64,000 nt of DNA from Amycolatopsis deserti (GTDB lineage Bacteria; Actinomycetota; Actinomycetes; Mycobacteriales; Pseudonocardiaceae), in NCBI RefSeq assembly GCF_014653945.1, contig NZ_BNAU01000002.1, forward strand, positions 491,914 to 555,913, read 5' to 3'. Position numbers and translations under genes: made by a program. The notes beneath the pieces are model-generated. The model did no database searches, was not told where the DNA came from, and was given only the letters and a program-made list of their open reading frames with translations. This document shows, piece after piece, positions 8,028 through 16,670 of this stretch; position 1 is the stretch's first letter, and each line of letters starts with the position of its first letter.

Positions 8028-9464
8028 ATGTCCGCTGTTCCCCGACAGCCCGCCGCACGGCGGACGGGCTGGATCCTGGTCCTGCTGGCGCTCGCGCAAC
8101 TGATCTACGCCCTGGACCTCAACATCGTGTTCGTCGCCCTCCCCGAGATCGGCGCGGAGCTGGGCTTCCCCGGCCAGACCCAGCAGCTGGTGGTCAGCGC
8201 CTACGTCGTGTTCGCCGGCGGGTTCCTGCTCTTCGGCGGCCGGGCCGCCGACCTGCTGGGCCGCCGCCGGGTCTTCGTGTTCGCCCTGGCCCTCTACGCG
8301 GTCTCGTCGCTGGCCGGCGGCCTCGCGCCAAGCCCGGCCACGATCATCGTCGCCCGTGCGGTGCAGGGGATCGGCGGCGCGCTGCTGCTGCCGTCCACCC
8401 TGTCGCTGATCAACACGTTGTTCCCGGAGGGGCCGCAGCGCAACCGGGCACTGGCCGTCTGGGGCGGCGCGGGCGCCAGCGGATTGACCATCGGGGCGCT
8501 GCTGGGCGGTGTGCTCACCGAGAACTTCGGCTGGCCCGCCGTCTTCTACGTCAACGTCCCGCTGGCCGGCCTCGTGGCGCTGGCCGCGCTGGCGGTGATC
8601 CCGCGCGACCCGGCGGGCGGGCCGAAGCGCCGCTTCGACCTCCCCGGTTCGCTGACCGTCACCGGCGGCGCCACGCTGCTCGTGTTCGCCCTCGTCCAGG
8701 GGCCCGAGCAGGGCTGGGGCAGCTCACTGGTGATCGGCGCGTTCGTGCTGGCCGCCGTGCTGCTGGTGGCGTTCGCGGTGATCGAACGGCGCAGCGCCGA
8801 CCCGCTCATGCCGTTCCGGCTGTTCACCAACCGCAGCCTGACGATGGGCATGACCGTCACGTTCATCTACATGGCGACATTCGGCGTGCTGCCCTACTTC
8901 CTGACCGTGCTGATGCAGAGCGTGCACGGCTACAGCGCACTGGAGACCGGGCTCGCGTTCCTGGTGCCCTCGCTGGCGATCGCGACCGGGACCCAGCTCG
9001 GTGAGCGGCTCACCACCCGCATCGGCCTGCGCACCACGCTGATCATCGGCTTCGCGGTCGGCGTCGTCGGCACGGCGGCGATGGCGATCGGGTTCGACGC
9101 CGGCGCCGGTTACGGCGTGCTGGTGCCGGGTCTCGTCGTGTCCGGCGTCGGCCAGGGCGTGGTGTGGACCGCGATGTGGATCGCCGCCGCCACCGGCACC
9201 GCCGCGCACGAGCAGGGCGTCGCCAACGGAATCGCCTCCACAGCGCTGAACATCGGCAACGCGATCGGCCTGGCGGTGTTCACCGCGCTCGCCGACATCG
9301 GCACCGAAGGGGCGACGGGTGAGGCCCTGCGCACGGCCACCGCGGACGGCGAGTTCTTCGTCGTGCTGCTGACCGCCGCCGGCATGGTCGTCGGGCTGCT
9401 GGTCAGCCTCGCCCTGCCGCGCGCCCGTGCCGCGGCTCCGGTGGAACCGGTCGCCGCGGCGTGA
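8028..9464 (+). CDS. DHA2-family MFS efflux transporter
   Basis: 478 aa with 14 predicted membrane helices. Motifs: ALDLNIVFVALPEIGAELGF in helix 1, GGRAADLLGRRRVF (motif A), ARAVQGIGGALLLPSTLSLI (motif B and C region). These define the QacA/EmrB drug:H+ antiporter-2 class. The ATG is preceded by GGAAGG; the longer in-frame starts would add an unrelated leader. It is divergent from the ArsR gene with TCGTAC repeats between them, which suggests drug- or metabolite-inducible export. A perfect 15-bp hairpin follows. Confidence 0.88.
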   Translation: MSAVPRQPAARRTGWILVLLALAQLIYALDLNIVFVALPEIGAELGFPGQTQQLVVSAYVVFAGGFLLFGGRAADLLGRRRVFVFALALYAVSSLAGGLAPSPATIIVARAVQGIGGALLLPSTLSLINTLFPEGPQRNRALAVWGGAGASGLTIGALLGGVLTENFGWPAVFYVNVPLAGLVALAALAVIPRDPAGGPKRRFDLPGSLTVTGGATLLVFALVQGPEQGWGSSLVIGAFVLAAVLLVAFAVIERRSADPLMPFRLFTNRSLTMGMTVTFIYMATFGVLPYFLTVLMQSVHGYSALETGLAFLVPSLAIATGTQLGERLTTRIGLRTTLIIGFAVGVVGTAAMAIGFDAGAGYGVLVPGLVVSGVGQGVVWTAMWIAAATGTAAHEQGVANGIASTALNIGNAIGLAVFTALADIGTEGATGEALRTATADGEFFVVLLTAAGMVVGLLVSLALPRARAAAPVEPVAAA

Positions 9465-9467
9465 CCG

Positions 9468-9502
9468 CACCGGGCAGGGCGAGCTCGTCGCCCTGCCCGG
9501 TG
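9468..9502. terminator. Bidirectional terminator between convergent MFS genes
   Basis: Perfect 15-bp stem (9468-9482 with 9488-9502) and a 5-nt loop, lying between the stops of two convergent transporter genes. Rotationally symmetric, so it can serve both strands. Confidence 0.82.
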
Positions 9503-9510
9503 TCCCCCGC

Positions 9511-10857
9511 CTACCGGTTGCCTGCCTCGGTCGCCGCGCGGGCGGCGTGGCTCAGTTCGAGCCCGGCGGTTTCCGGGGCGAGGAAGTGCGAGAGCAGGCC
9601 GCCCGCGGCGAGCACGCCCGCCCCGATCAGCATCGTCGGCCCCACGCCGAGGTGCGTGAGCGTCACCGGGAGCAGGAAGGTGCCGATCGCCGCGCCGACC
9701 CGGCTCATCGCGGTGGCGAACCCGACGCCGGTCGTGCGGATCGCGGTCGGGAACACCTCCAGCGGGTAGACCGCGGTCAGCGCGCTGGACGCGGCGTTGA
9801 GGAAGGCGAACACGAGGAAGCACGCGACGACCACGACGATCGGCGCCGTGGGCCAGAACCCGATCAGCGCCAGCGCCGCCGCGGTGATCCAGAACGGCGG
9901 GATCAGCAGCCTGCGACGCCCGATCCGCTCGACCAGCAGGCATCCCGCGGCCACGCCGAGGACCGCGAGCGCGTTGCTGGCCAGCGAGCCGGCGAGCGCG
10001 TCGCCGAGGCCGAGGGCCTGGAGCACCTGCGGGGAGAACGTGCCGATGGCGAAGTACGGCAGCACCAGCGCCGCCCAGAACGTGCTGGCGAACACGGTGC
10101 TGCGCAGGCGGCGGCGGGTGAACAGCAGGCGCAGGCTGTTGCGCCGCTCGCCGTCGGCCAGTTCGGTGTCCACGTCGACGTCCATGCCGTAGCGGCGGAT
10201 CAGCTGCTCGGCCTCCGCGCGCCTGCCCTTGCTCAGCAGCCACCGGGCCGATTCCGGGATGCCGCCGCGCAGCGCCACGCACACCAGCGCGATCAGCGTG
10301 CTGCTGCCCAGGGTCCAGCGCCAGCCGTCGTCCACATCGGACAGGGCGTAGCCGACCGCGAAGGCCAGCATGAACCCGACGTACCAGCTGACCTCGAGGC
10401 TGGCGAGCAGCCGACCGCGGTTGTGCCGGGGCGCGTACTCCGACAGCAGGGGCGCGCCGATGGCGTACTCGCCGCCGATCGCGATGCCCATCACCAGCCG
10501 GATGACGAACAGCTGCCACGCGTTGTCCACGAAGAACTGCGCGACCGAGCCGACCAGGAAGATCATCATGTCGGTGAGGAACACGATCCGCCTGCCGAAG
10601 CGGTCAGCGAACCAGCCGAACAGCGGCCCGCCGACGAAGATGCCGACCAGCGCGGAAGCGCCGATCAGCCCGGCCGTCCAGTCCGACATGTGCATGTCGG
10701 CGACGATCGCGGGCATCGCGGCGCCGATCCCGCCGAGGATGTAGCCGTCGATGCCCTGCCCCACCTGGGTGGCGAGCATCAGTTTGGTGCGCAGTCGGCG
10801 GCGGCCGCGCTCGTCGGTGACGGAGCCGCCGGTGTCGGTATCGGGCAACGCTGCCAT
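9511..10857 (-). CDS. MFS transporter, sugar-porter/AAHS-like
   Basis: 448 aa with 12 helices. GWFADRFGRRIVFLTDM (motif A), MGIAIGGEYAIGAPLLSEYA, the middle-loop ESARWLLSKGRRAEAEQLIRR, and EVFPTAIRTTGVGF near helix 10 match the sugar-porter and related aromatic-acid/niacin (AAHS/NiaP) carriers. The ATG at 10857 follows an AGGACGG ribosome site; the much longer frame upstream is noise. It is downstream of the ALDH gene on the same strand and probably co-transcribed, so it likely imports the substrate of the IclR-controlled island. Confidence 0.86.
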   Translation of the reverse strand: MAALPDTDTGGSVTDERGRRRLRTKLMLATQVGQGIDGYILGGIGAAMPAIVADMHMSDWTAGLIGASALVGIFVGGPLFGWFADRFGRRIVFLTDMMIFLVGSVAQFFVDNAWQLFVIRLVMGIAIGGEYAIGAPLLSEYAPRHNRGRLLASLEVSWYVGFMLAFAVGYALSDVDDGWRWTLGSSTLIALVCVALRGGIPESARWLLSKGRRAEAEQLIRRYGMDVDVDTELADGERRNSLRLLFTRRRLRSTVFASTFWAALVLPYFAIGTFSPQVLQALGLGDALAGSLASNALAVLGVAAGCLLVERIGRRRLLIPPFWITAAALALIGFWPTAPIVVVVACFLVFAFLNAASSALTAVYPLEVFPTAIRTTGVGFATAMSRVGAAIGTFLLPVTLTHLGVGPTMLIGAGVLAAGGLLSHFLAPETAGLELSHAARAATEAGNR

Positions 10858-10898
10858 GATCCGTCCTGTTCTCGTGGGGGAATGGGGAAAAGCGGTGG

Positions 10899-12365
10899 CT
10901 AGGCGGGCCAGTCCACGGCGAGGTACTTGGTTTCCAGGAAGGCGTCGATCCCTTCGCGGCCGCCCTCGCGGCCGAGCCCGGACTGCTTCACGCCGCCGAA
11001 CGGCGCCGCCGGGTCGGAGATCAGACCGCGGTTGATGCCGGCCATGCCGGTCTCCAGGCGGTCGGCCAGGCGCAGGGCGCGGCCCAGGTCGCCCGAGTAG
11101 ACGTAGGCGGCGAGGCCGTGCACCGAATCGTTGGCGCGAGCGAGCAGATCGGCCTCGTCGGTGAAGGTGGTGATCGGCGCGACCGGCCCGAACACCTCGG
11201 TGTGCATGATCTCCGCGTCGTCCGGGACTCCGGCGAGCACGGTCGCCGGGTGGAACCAGCCGGGTCCCTCGGGGCGCGGGCCCTGCGCGACGACGGTGGC
11301 GCCGCGGGCGACGGCGTCGGCCACCAGCCCGGCGATCTTGTCCACCGCGGCCTGGTTGATCATCGGCCCGAGGCCGACCCCGTCGGCGAGCCCGGGTCCG
11401 ATCGGGACCGCGGCCATCGCCTCGCCGAGCTTGGCCGTGAACTCGCCGGCGACGTCGGCGTGCACGTAGAACCGGTTGGCGGCGATGCACACCTCGCCGC
11501 CGCCACGCATCTTGGCGTCCATCGCCCCGCGCACGGCGGCGTCCACATCGGCGTCGGCGCACACGATGAACGGGGCGTTCCCGCCGAGTTCCATCGTCAC
11601 GTTGACGACGTTGTCCGCCGCCTGCCGGAGCAGGACCCGGCCGGTGGCGGTGGATCCGGTGAACGAGAACTTCCGCACCCGCTCATCCCCCAGCCACACC
11701 CCGCCCACTTCCGCGGCCCGGTCGGTGGGCAGCACGTTGCACACCCCGGCGGGCAACCCGGCCTCGGCGAGCAGCCCGACGATCGCCAGTGCGGTCAACG
11801 GGGTCTCCGGCGCGGGCTTGAGCGCCACCGAGCACCCCGCGGCCAGTGCGGGCGCGATCTTGCGGGTGGCCATCGCGGCCGGGAAGTTCCACGGGGTGAC
11901 GAACGCCGCGACCCCGACCGGCTGCTTGCGCACCACGTGCCGGTAACCGCCGCCGGGCGCGTCGGCGAAGCCGGATCCGATGCGGACGGCCTCCTCGGCG
12001 AACCAGCGGAAGAACTCGGCGGCGTAGGAGACCTCGGCGAGCGCGTCGCGGTAGGCCTTGCCGTTCTCCAGGGTGATCAGCCGCGCGAGGGCCGGGGCGT
12101 GCTCGTGCATCGCGGCGAAGGCGGCGTGCAGCACCTCGGACCGGCGCCGCGGCGCGACCTCCCGCCACCGCTGGAACCCGTCCTGCGCCACCCGCAACGC
12201 GTCCCGGGCATCCTCGGCGGAGGCCGCGGACACCTCGCGGATCGGCTCGGTGGTGGCCGGGTCGAAGACCGGGAAGGTGCGCCCGTCGGTGGCGGGTAGC
12301 CATCGCCCGCCCACGAACAGGTCGCCCTCCCCCGCCGCGGCCTTGGCGATCGCGTCGATGTCCAT
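10899..12365 (-). CDS. NAD(P)-dependent aldehyde dehydrogenase (succinate-semialdehyde dehydrogenase-like)
   Basis: 488 aa. VTPWNFPAAMATRKIAPALA, FTGSTATGRVLLRQAADNV, MELGGNAPFIV (catalytic Glu), and EVCIAANRFYV with the catalytic Cys. The usual GQ before the Cys is GGE here (GGGEVC), a mild deviation. EVFGPVAPI and FGGVKQSGLGREGG complete the fold, closest to GabD-type enzymes. The ATG is preceded by GAGGAG. A palindrome shared with the plus-strand operon lies 78 nt upstream. Confidence 0.87.
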   Translation of the reverse strand: MDIDAIAKAAAGEGDLFVGGRWLPATDGRTFPVFDPATTEPIREVSAASAEDARDALRVAQDGFQRWREVAPRRRSEVLHAAFAAMHEHAPALARLITLENGKAYRDALAEVSYAAEFFRWFAEEAVRIGSGFADAPGGGYRHVVRKQPVGVAAFVTPWNFPAAMATRKIAPALAAGCSVALKPAPETPLTALAIVGLLAEAGLPAGVCNVLPTDRAAEVGGVWLGDERVRKFSFTGSTATGRVLLRQAADNVVNVTMELGGNAPFIVCADADVDAAVRGAMDAKMRGGGEVCIAANRFYVHADVAGEFTAKLGEAMAAVPIGPGLADGVGLGPMINQAAVDKIAGLVADAVARGATVVAQGPRPEGPGWFHPATVLAGVPDDAEIMHTEVFGPVAPITTFTDEADLLARANDSVHGLAAYVYSGDLGRALRLADRLETGMAGINRGLISDPAAPFGGVKQSGLGREGGREGIDAFLETKYLAVDWPA

Positions 12366-12442
12366 TCTGTTCTCCTCACACCCTGACCTGGCGCGAGGGA
12401 ACGTATGAGCCGGTCGCGTTGCGCGGCAAGAGATCCCGGTGT

Positions 12443-12458
12443 TTCGCAACCTGAGTTG
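12443..12458. promoter_or_regulatory. CGCAAC-N4-GTTGCG palindrome, ALDH operon side
   Basis: Perfect 6-bp arms with spacer CTGA, located between the IclR stop and the ALDH start. The identical arms recur at 13362-13377 on the other side of the IclR gene, which makes it the likely IclR operator for the ALDH-MFS operon. Confidence 0.62.
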
Positions 12459-12475
12459 CGGTGAGGACAACCGCC

Positions 12476-13306
12476 TCAGGTGAAGCGCCGGGACGCGGGC
12501 GGGACGGCGCGCATCCGCCAGCCCAGCTGTTCCGACACCGCCCCGGCCGCCCGCGCCGTGACCCGCCCGGCCTCGTCCAGCCGCGTGCCGAACCGGTCCT
12601 TGGGCGCGGAGACGTTCAGCGCGGCGACCACGCGCCCGCGGAAGTCCCGCACCGGCGCGGAAACCCCGACGAGGTCCTCTTCGAACTCTTCCCGGACGGC
12701 GGCGTAACCGTCTCGCTTGCTCCGCTGGATCCGCGACCACAGGTCGGGCAGCGTGCGCACCTCCGAGCGCGGGCAGTCCGCGCCGAGGTCGGCGCGCAGT
12801 CCGAACCGGACATACAGGTCGTCAGGTGTGGCGTCCTGCAACAGGACCCGGCCCGCGGACGTGCAGGGCGCGGGCACGCCCCGGCCTTCCCAGCCCTGCA
12901 CGCGGAAGGAATGCCCGGACACCGACAGCAGGGTGAGCACCTGGTTGTCGCGCAGCACGCACAGGTGGACGGTCTCCTCCAGCTCACCGGACAGCGAGCG
13001 CATGACCGGTTCCGCGGCGCGCAGCAGCCGGTCCTCGACCGTGCGCGCGACCAGGGAGAACAACCGCCAGCCCAGCCGGTACTCCAGGGTGTCCGGGTCG
13101 CGCTCGACGATGCCTTCCCCGGCCAGCGCCTTCAGCGCGCGCGACACCTGGCTCTTCTCCCGGCCGACCAGCTGCGCCAGGCGGACCACGCCGAGACCGC
13201 CGGCGTGCTGGGCCTCCTCCGACGCCAGCGCCTCGAGCAGGTCGATGTCCCGGCGCAGGCCATGCCCCTGGTTGCGCGCACCCGCACCGGTGCCCTCCGA
13301 ACTCAC
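12476..13306 (-). CDS. IclR-family transcriptional regulator
   Basis: 276 aa. N-terminal winged helix (RRDIDLLEALASEEAQHAGG, LAQLVGREKSQVSRALKAL, EGIVERDPDTLEYRLG) and a C-terminal effector domain (LSGELEETVHLCVLRDNQVL, APCTSAGRVLL, VREEFEEDLVGVSAPVRDF). GTG start. It sits between the minus ALDH-MFS operon and the plus Fae-like operon, with the same palindrome on both flanks. It probably controls both arms and itself, responding to a small carboxylate or aldehyde-derived ligand (inference). Confidence 0.88.
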   Translation of the reverse strand: MSSEGTGAGARNQGHGLRRDIDLLEALASEEAQHAGGLGVVRLAQLVGREKSQVSRALKALAGEGIVERDPDTLEYRLGWRLFSLVARTVEDRLLRAAEPVMRSLSGELEETVHLCVLRDNQVLTLLSVSGHSFRVQGWEGRGVPAPCTSAGRVLLQDATPDDLYVRFGLRADLGADCPRSEVRTLPDLWSRIQRSKRDGYAAVREEFEEDLVGVSAPVRDFRGRVVAALNVSAPKDRFGTRLDEAGRVTARAAGAVSEQLGWRMRAVPPASRRFT

Positions 13307-13361
13307 GGCGGTAGCGTAAACCAGCGGAAACGGCGCTGGTCACGCCCGGAGTTGCCGCCAG

Positions 13362-13377
13362 CGCAACCGACGTTGCG
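13362..13377. promoter_or_regulatory. CGCAAC-N4-GTTGCG palindrome, Fae-like operon side
   Basis: Same perfect arms as at 12443-12458, spacer CGAC. It is 56 nt before the IclR start and 83 nt before the Fae-like start, in the divergent intergenic region. Likely IclR operator. Confidence 0.62.
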
Positions 13378-13460
13378 ATCATCCGGAACTCCTTGCCGCC
13401 CGCCGCCCCGGCTCCTTACCGTTCGGCTGCGTAACACCATCCGCCACTTCTGGAGTTCCC

Positions 13461-14021
13461 ATGACTTTCGCGCCTGCAGCGCTGGTCGGCGAGTCGTTCG
13501 TCGGCACGGGCGTCGACGCCGCGCACACCAACATCGTGGTGGGGCGCAAGGGCGGGCCCGTGGAGACCGCCTGGGCGACCGCGCTGGCCACCCCGAGTGC
13601 CGGGCACGTGCCGTTCGTGGCCGTGCTGCGGCCCGGGGTGCCGGTCAAGCCGCTGACGTTGTTCGTCACCAAGGCGGCCGCCTCCGGCGATCTGCACGAG
13701 CGGGCCACCTGGGGCTCGGCTCAGGCCGGGCTGGCGCAGGGCGTCGCCGACGCGGTCGAGCACGGGCTGATCCCGGCCGCCGAGGCGGACGACCTGCTGA
13801 TCATCGCCGCGATCTGGGTCAACCCCGGCGTGGCCGACCTCGACGAGTCCTTCCGCAACCAGCGGGCGGCCGCGTTCGGCGCGATCCGCGCGGCCGTGGC
13901 CGGCACGCCGACTCCGGCCGAGGTGCGGGAGGCGGCGCGGGCCGGCGCGGCCAACCCGTTCTACCAGCCCGATGCCGCCCTGCTCGCCGAGTCCGCGCCC
14001 GCCCGGGAGACCGCCCGATGA
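13461..14021 (+). CDS. Formaldehyde-activating enzyme (Fae) family protein
   Basis: 186 aa. The N-terminus VGESFVGTGVDAAHTNIVVG aligns with Fae, including the catalytic His (residue 22 here). Further Fae signatures are GRKGGPVETAWATALA, VAVLRPGVPVKPLTLFV, WGSAQAGLAQGVADAVEHG and EADDLLIIAAIWV. Known Fae condenses formaldehyde with tetrahydromethanopterin, a cofactor not generally reported in actinomycetes, so the substrate here may be another aldehyde or pterin. A roughly 30-residue C-terminal tail follows the Fae core. The stop overlaps the next ATG (ATGA). It is the first gene of an IclR-flanked operon with enolase-fold, ALDH and two alcohol dehydrogenase genes. Confidence 0.82.
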   Translation: MTFAPAALVGESFVGTGVDAAHTNIVVGRKGGPVETAWATALATPSAGHVPFVAVLRPGVPVKPLTLFVTKAAASGDLHERATWGSAQAGLAQGVADAVEHGLIPAAEADDLLIIAAIWVNPGVADLDESFRNQRAAAFGAIRAAVAGTPTPAEVREAARAGAANPFYQPDAALLAESAPARETAR

Positions 14022-15130
14022 AGATCACCGACATCACGCTCGACCGGCTGCGGCTCGAGCTGGACCCGCCGCTGCGCGCGGCGTGGGATCCCGAGCCGCG
14101 GCGGCACTTCGACGCCACGATCGTCCGCGTCCACACCGACGAGGGGATCACCGGCATCGGCTCCGGCGACACCATGGACGGGTTCGAGGCGTTCCGGGAC
14201 CTGTTCCTGGGCACCGACCCGCTGGACATCGTGCGGCACGTGAAGGCGATCGAAACCGCCAACTTCCACGGCGGCCACTACTGGCCGCTGGAGGTCGCGC
14301 TCTGGGACATCATCGGCAAGACCGCCGGCCTGCCGGTCGCCGCGCTGTTCGGCAACGCGGCCCGGTCCCTGCCCGCCTACGCCTCCAGCGCCGAGCTCAA
14401 GTCGCCGGAGGAGCGAGTGGAAACCGCCCTGAAGGCGCGCGCGGCCGGGTTCCGGGCGATCAAGATCCGCATCGACCGCGACCGGGTGGCCGACGGCATC
14501 GCCGCGGTGGAGGCGGTGCGCACCGCGCTCGGCCCGGACTTCGAGATCATGGTCGACCTCAACCAGTCCTGGCGGATGGCCGGCGACACCGCGGACGCCT
14601 CGGACCTGGTGAAGACGCGCCGGATCGTGCGCAGGCTGGCCGAGCTGGACGTGTTCTGGGTCGAGGAACCGTTGCCGTACGCCGATCTGGACGGCTTCCG
14701 GGTGCTGCGGGCGGACAACCCGGGCGTGCGGATCGCCGCGGGCGAGATGCACCACTCGGTGCCGGAGCTGCTGCGGTACCTGGAACACGACGTGCTGGAC
14801 GTCTACCAGATGGACGTCGTGCTGGCGGTGGGCATGCACCGCGCCCGCACCCTCGCCGAGCTGGCGCAGCTCAAGCACCGGCAGTTCACGCCGCACAGCT
14901 GGACCAACGGCATCGGCGTGCTGGCGAACCTGCACGTCGCCGCCGGGGTCGGGGGCGGGCCGTACTTCGAGTTCCCGTTCGACCCGCCGGGCTGGACGCC
15001 GGAGCGGCGCGACTTCATGCTCACCGCACCGGTGATGATCAACGCCGCCGGTGAGCTGGAAGTCCCACAGGCGCCGGGCCTCGGCGTCGAACTCGACGAG
15101 GACGCCGTGCGGCGGTGGAGGATCCGATGA
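14018..15130 (+). CDS. Enolase-superfamily (mandelate racemase/muconate-lactonizing) enzyme
   Basis: 370 aa. The N-terminal capping domain is followed by a modified TIM barrel: FRAIKIRIDRD (K-x-R at the second strand instead of the usual K-x-K), MVDLNQSW and WVEEPLPY for metal ligands, IAAGEMHH for the third ligand, VYQMDVV (Asp) and TPHSWTNGIG (His) as the general base dyad. Typical members are sugar-acid dehydratases or racemases. The ATG overlaps the Fae-like stop and its own stop overlaps the ALDH start, so the three proteins are made together. Confidence 0.85.
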   Translation: MKITDITLDRLRLELDPPLRAAWDPEPRRHFDATIVRVHTDEGITGIGSGDTMDGFEAFRDLFLGTDPLDIVRHVKAIETANFHGGHYWPLEVALWDIIGKTAGLPVAALFGNAARSLPAYASSAELKSPEERVETALKARAAGFRAIKIRIDRDRVADGIAAVEAVRTALGPDFEIMVDLNQSWRMAGDTADASDLVKTRRIVRRLAELDVFWVEEPLPYADLDGFRVLRADNPGVRIAAGEMHHSVPELLRYLEHDVLDVYQMDVVLAVGMHRARTLAELAQLKHRQFTPHSWTNGIGVLANLHVAAGVGGGPYFEFPFDPPGWTPERRDFMLTAPVMINAAGELEVPQAPGLGVELDEDAVRRWRIR

Positions 15131-16629
15131 CCGCGCAGCGGGACCACGCGGGGTGGCTGGCCGCCGCCGAGCGGATCACCTTCGAGACCCGGCCGTTCAT
15201 CGACGGCGCCTTCACCGACGCGCTCTCCGGCGAGGTGTTCACCTCGACCTCCCCGCGCGACGGCAGGGTCCTCACCGAGGTCCAGGCCGGCGGCGCGGAG
15301 GACGTCGACCGTGCGGTGCGCGCGGCGCGGGCCGCGTTCGACGACGCCCGGTGGCGCGGCCTGCCGCCCAAGGAGCGCAAGCGGATCATGCTGCGGTGGG
15401 CGGAATCGATCACCGCGCACGCCGAAGAACTCGCCCTGCTCGACACGCTCGAGATGGGCAAACCGGTGACCGAGGCGCTGCGCGTGGACGTGGGCAAGAC
15501 GGCGGAGACCATCGCCTGGTACGCCGAGACGATCGACAAGACCTACGGCGAGGTCGCGCCCGCGCCCGGGGACGCGCTGGCGTTCATCACGCGCGAGCCG
15601 CTCGGGGTGATCGGCGCGGTCGTGCCGTGGAACTACGCCCTGCTGATCGCGTCCTGGAAACTCGGGCCGGCGCTGGCGACCGGGAATTCGGTGGTGCTCA
15701 AACCGGCCGAGCAGACGTCCCTGGCCGCGCTGCTGCTGGCGCGGCTCGCGCACGAGGCCGGGCTGCCCGCCGGGGTGCTCAACGTGGTGCCCGGCCGGGG
15801 TGAGGTCGCCGGGCAGGCGCTGGGCAGGCACCCGGGCGTGGACAAGATCGCGTTCACCGGCTCGGCCGAGGTCGCGCGGCGCTTCCAGGTGTATTCCGGG
15901 GAGTCCAACGGCAAGCAGGTCGCCGTCGAGGCGGGCGGCAAGTCGCCGCAGCTGGTGCTGCCGGACGCCGACATCCCGGCGGCCGCGTCCGCGGTCGCGT
16001 GGGGCATCTTCTACAACGCGGGCCAGACCTGCAACGCCGGGTCCCGGCTCATCGTGCACCGCGCGGTGAAGGACCGGTTGCTCGACGAGATCGTCAAGAT
16101 CACGCGGGAGACCTTCCGGGTGGGCGATCCGCTGGACCCGGCCACCGTGATGGGCCCGATCGTGGACGAGACGCAGCTGCGGCGCGTCCTCGGCTACCTG
16201 GACACCGCGCGGGCCGAGGGGGCCGAGACGGTGCTCGGCGGGCAGCGGATCCTCGCCGAAACGGGCGGGACCTTCCTGGAGCCGACCATTGTGGACGGTG
16301 TGTCCAACGACATGACCGTGGCCCGCGAGGAGATCTTCGGCCCGGTGCTGTCGGTGATCACCTTCGACGGGGACGCCGAAGACGGCGCGCGGCTGGCGAA
16401 CGACTCCGACTTCGGCCTGGTCGCGTCGGTGTGGACGCGGGACGTGACGACCGCGCACCGCGTGGCGCGGATACTGCGGGCCGGCACCGTCTGGATCAAC
16501 ACCTTCGACGCCAGCGACGTGATCACCCCGTTCGGCGGGTTCAAAGCGACCGGGGCGGGCCGGGACAAGTCCCTGCACGCGCTGGACGCCTACACCGCGC
16601 TCAAGACCACCTGGGTCGACCTGTCCTGA
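15127..16629 (+). CDS. Aldehyde dehydrogenase (PuuC-like)
   Basis: 500 aa. VVPWNYALLIASWKLGPALA, FTGSAEVARRFQVYSGESN, VEAGGKSPQLV (catalytic Glu), NAGQTCNAGSRL (catalytic Cys) and EEIFGPVLSVITF are intact. ATG at 15127 is chosen because it overlaps the enolase-family stop (ATGA) and has GGAGG 7 nt upstream; a GTG at 15115 is the alternative. Likely oxidises an aldehyde made by the operon's alcohol dehydrogenases or released by the Fae/enolase-fold steps. Confidence 0.87.
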   Translation: MTAQRDHAGWLAAAERITFETRPFIDGAFTDALSGEVFTSTSPRDGRVLTEVQAGGAEDVDRAVRAARAAFDDARWRGLPPKERKRIMLRWAESITAHAEELALLDTLEMGKPVTEALRVDVGKTAETIAWYAETIDKTYGEVAPAPGDALAFITREPLGVIGAVVPWNYALLIASWKLGPALATGNSVVLKPAEQTSLAALLLARLAHEAGLPAGVLNVVPGRGEVAGQALGRHPGVDKIAFTGSAEVARRFQVYSGESNGKQVAVEAGGKSPQLVLPDADIPAAASAVAWGIFYNAGQTCNAGSRLIVHRAVKDRLLDEIVKITRETFRVGDPLDPATVMGPIVDETQLRRVLGYLDTARAEGAETVLGGQRILAETGGTFLEPTIVDGVSNDMTVAREEIFGPVLSVITFDGDAEDGARLANDSDFGLVASVWTRDVTTAHRVARILRAGTVWINTFDASDVITPFGGFKATGAGRDKSLHALDAYTALKTTWVDLS

Positions 16630-16670
16630 CGGTCGGCTCTTCGAACCAGCTTCGGATTGCGAGAACAACC

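Noticed and set aside
12461..15130. 889-codon open frame on the plus strand covering the IclR gene antisense and the enolase-family gene
   Set aside because: Only the part from 14018 has family homology and codon-appropriate composition; the rest is an antisense open frame caused by high GC.
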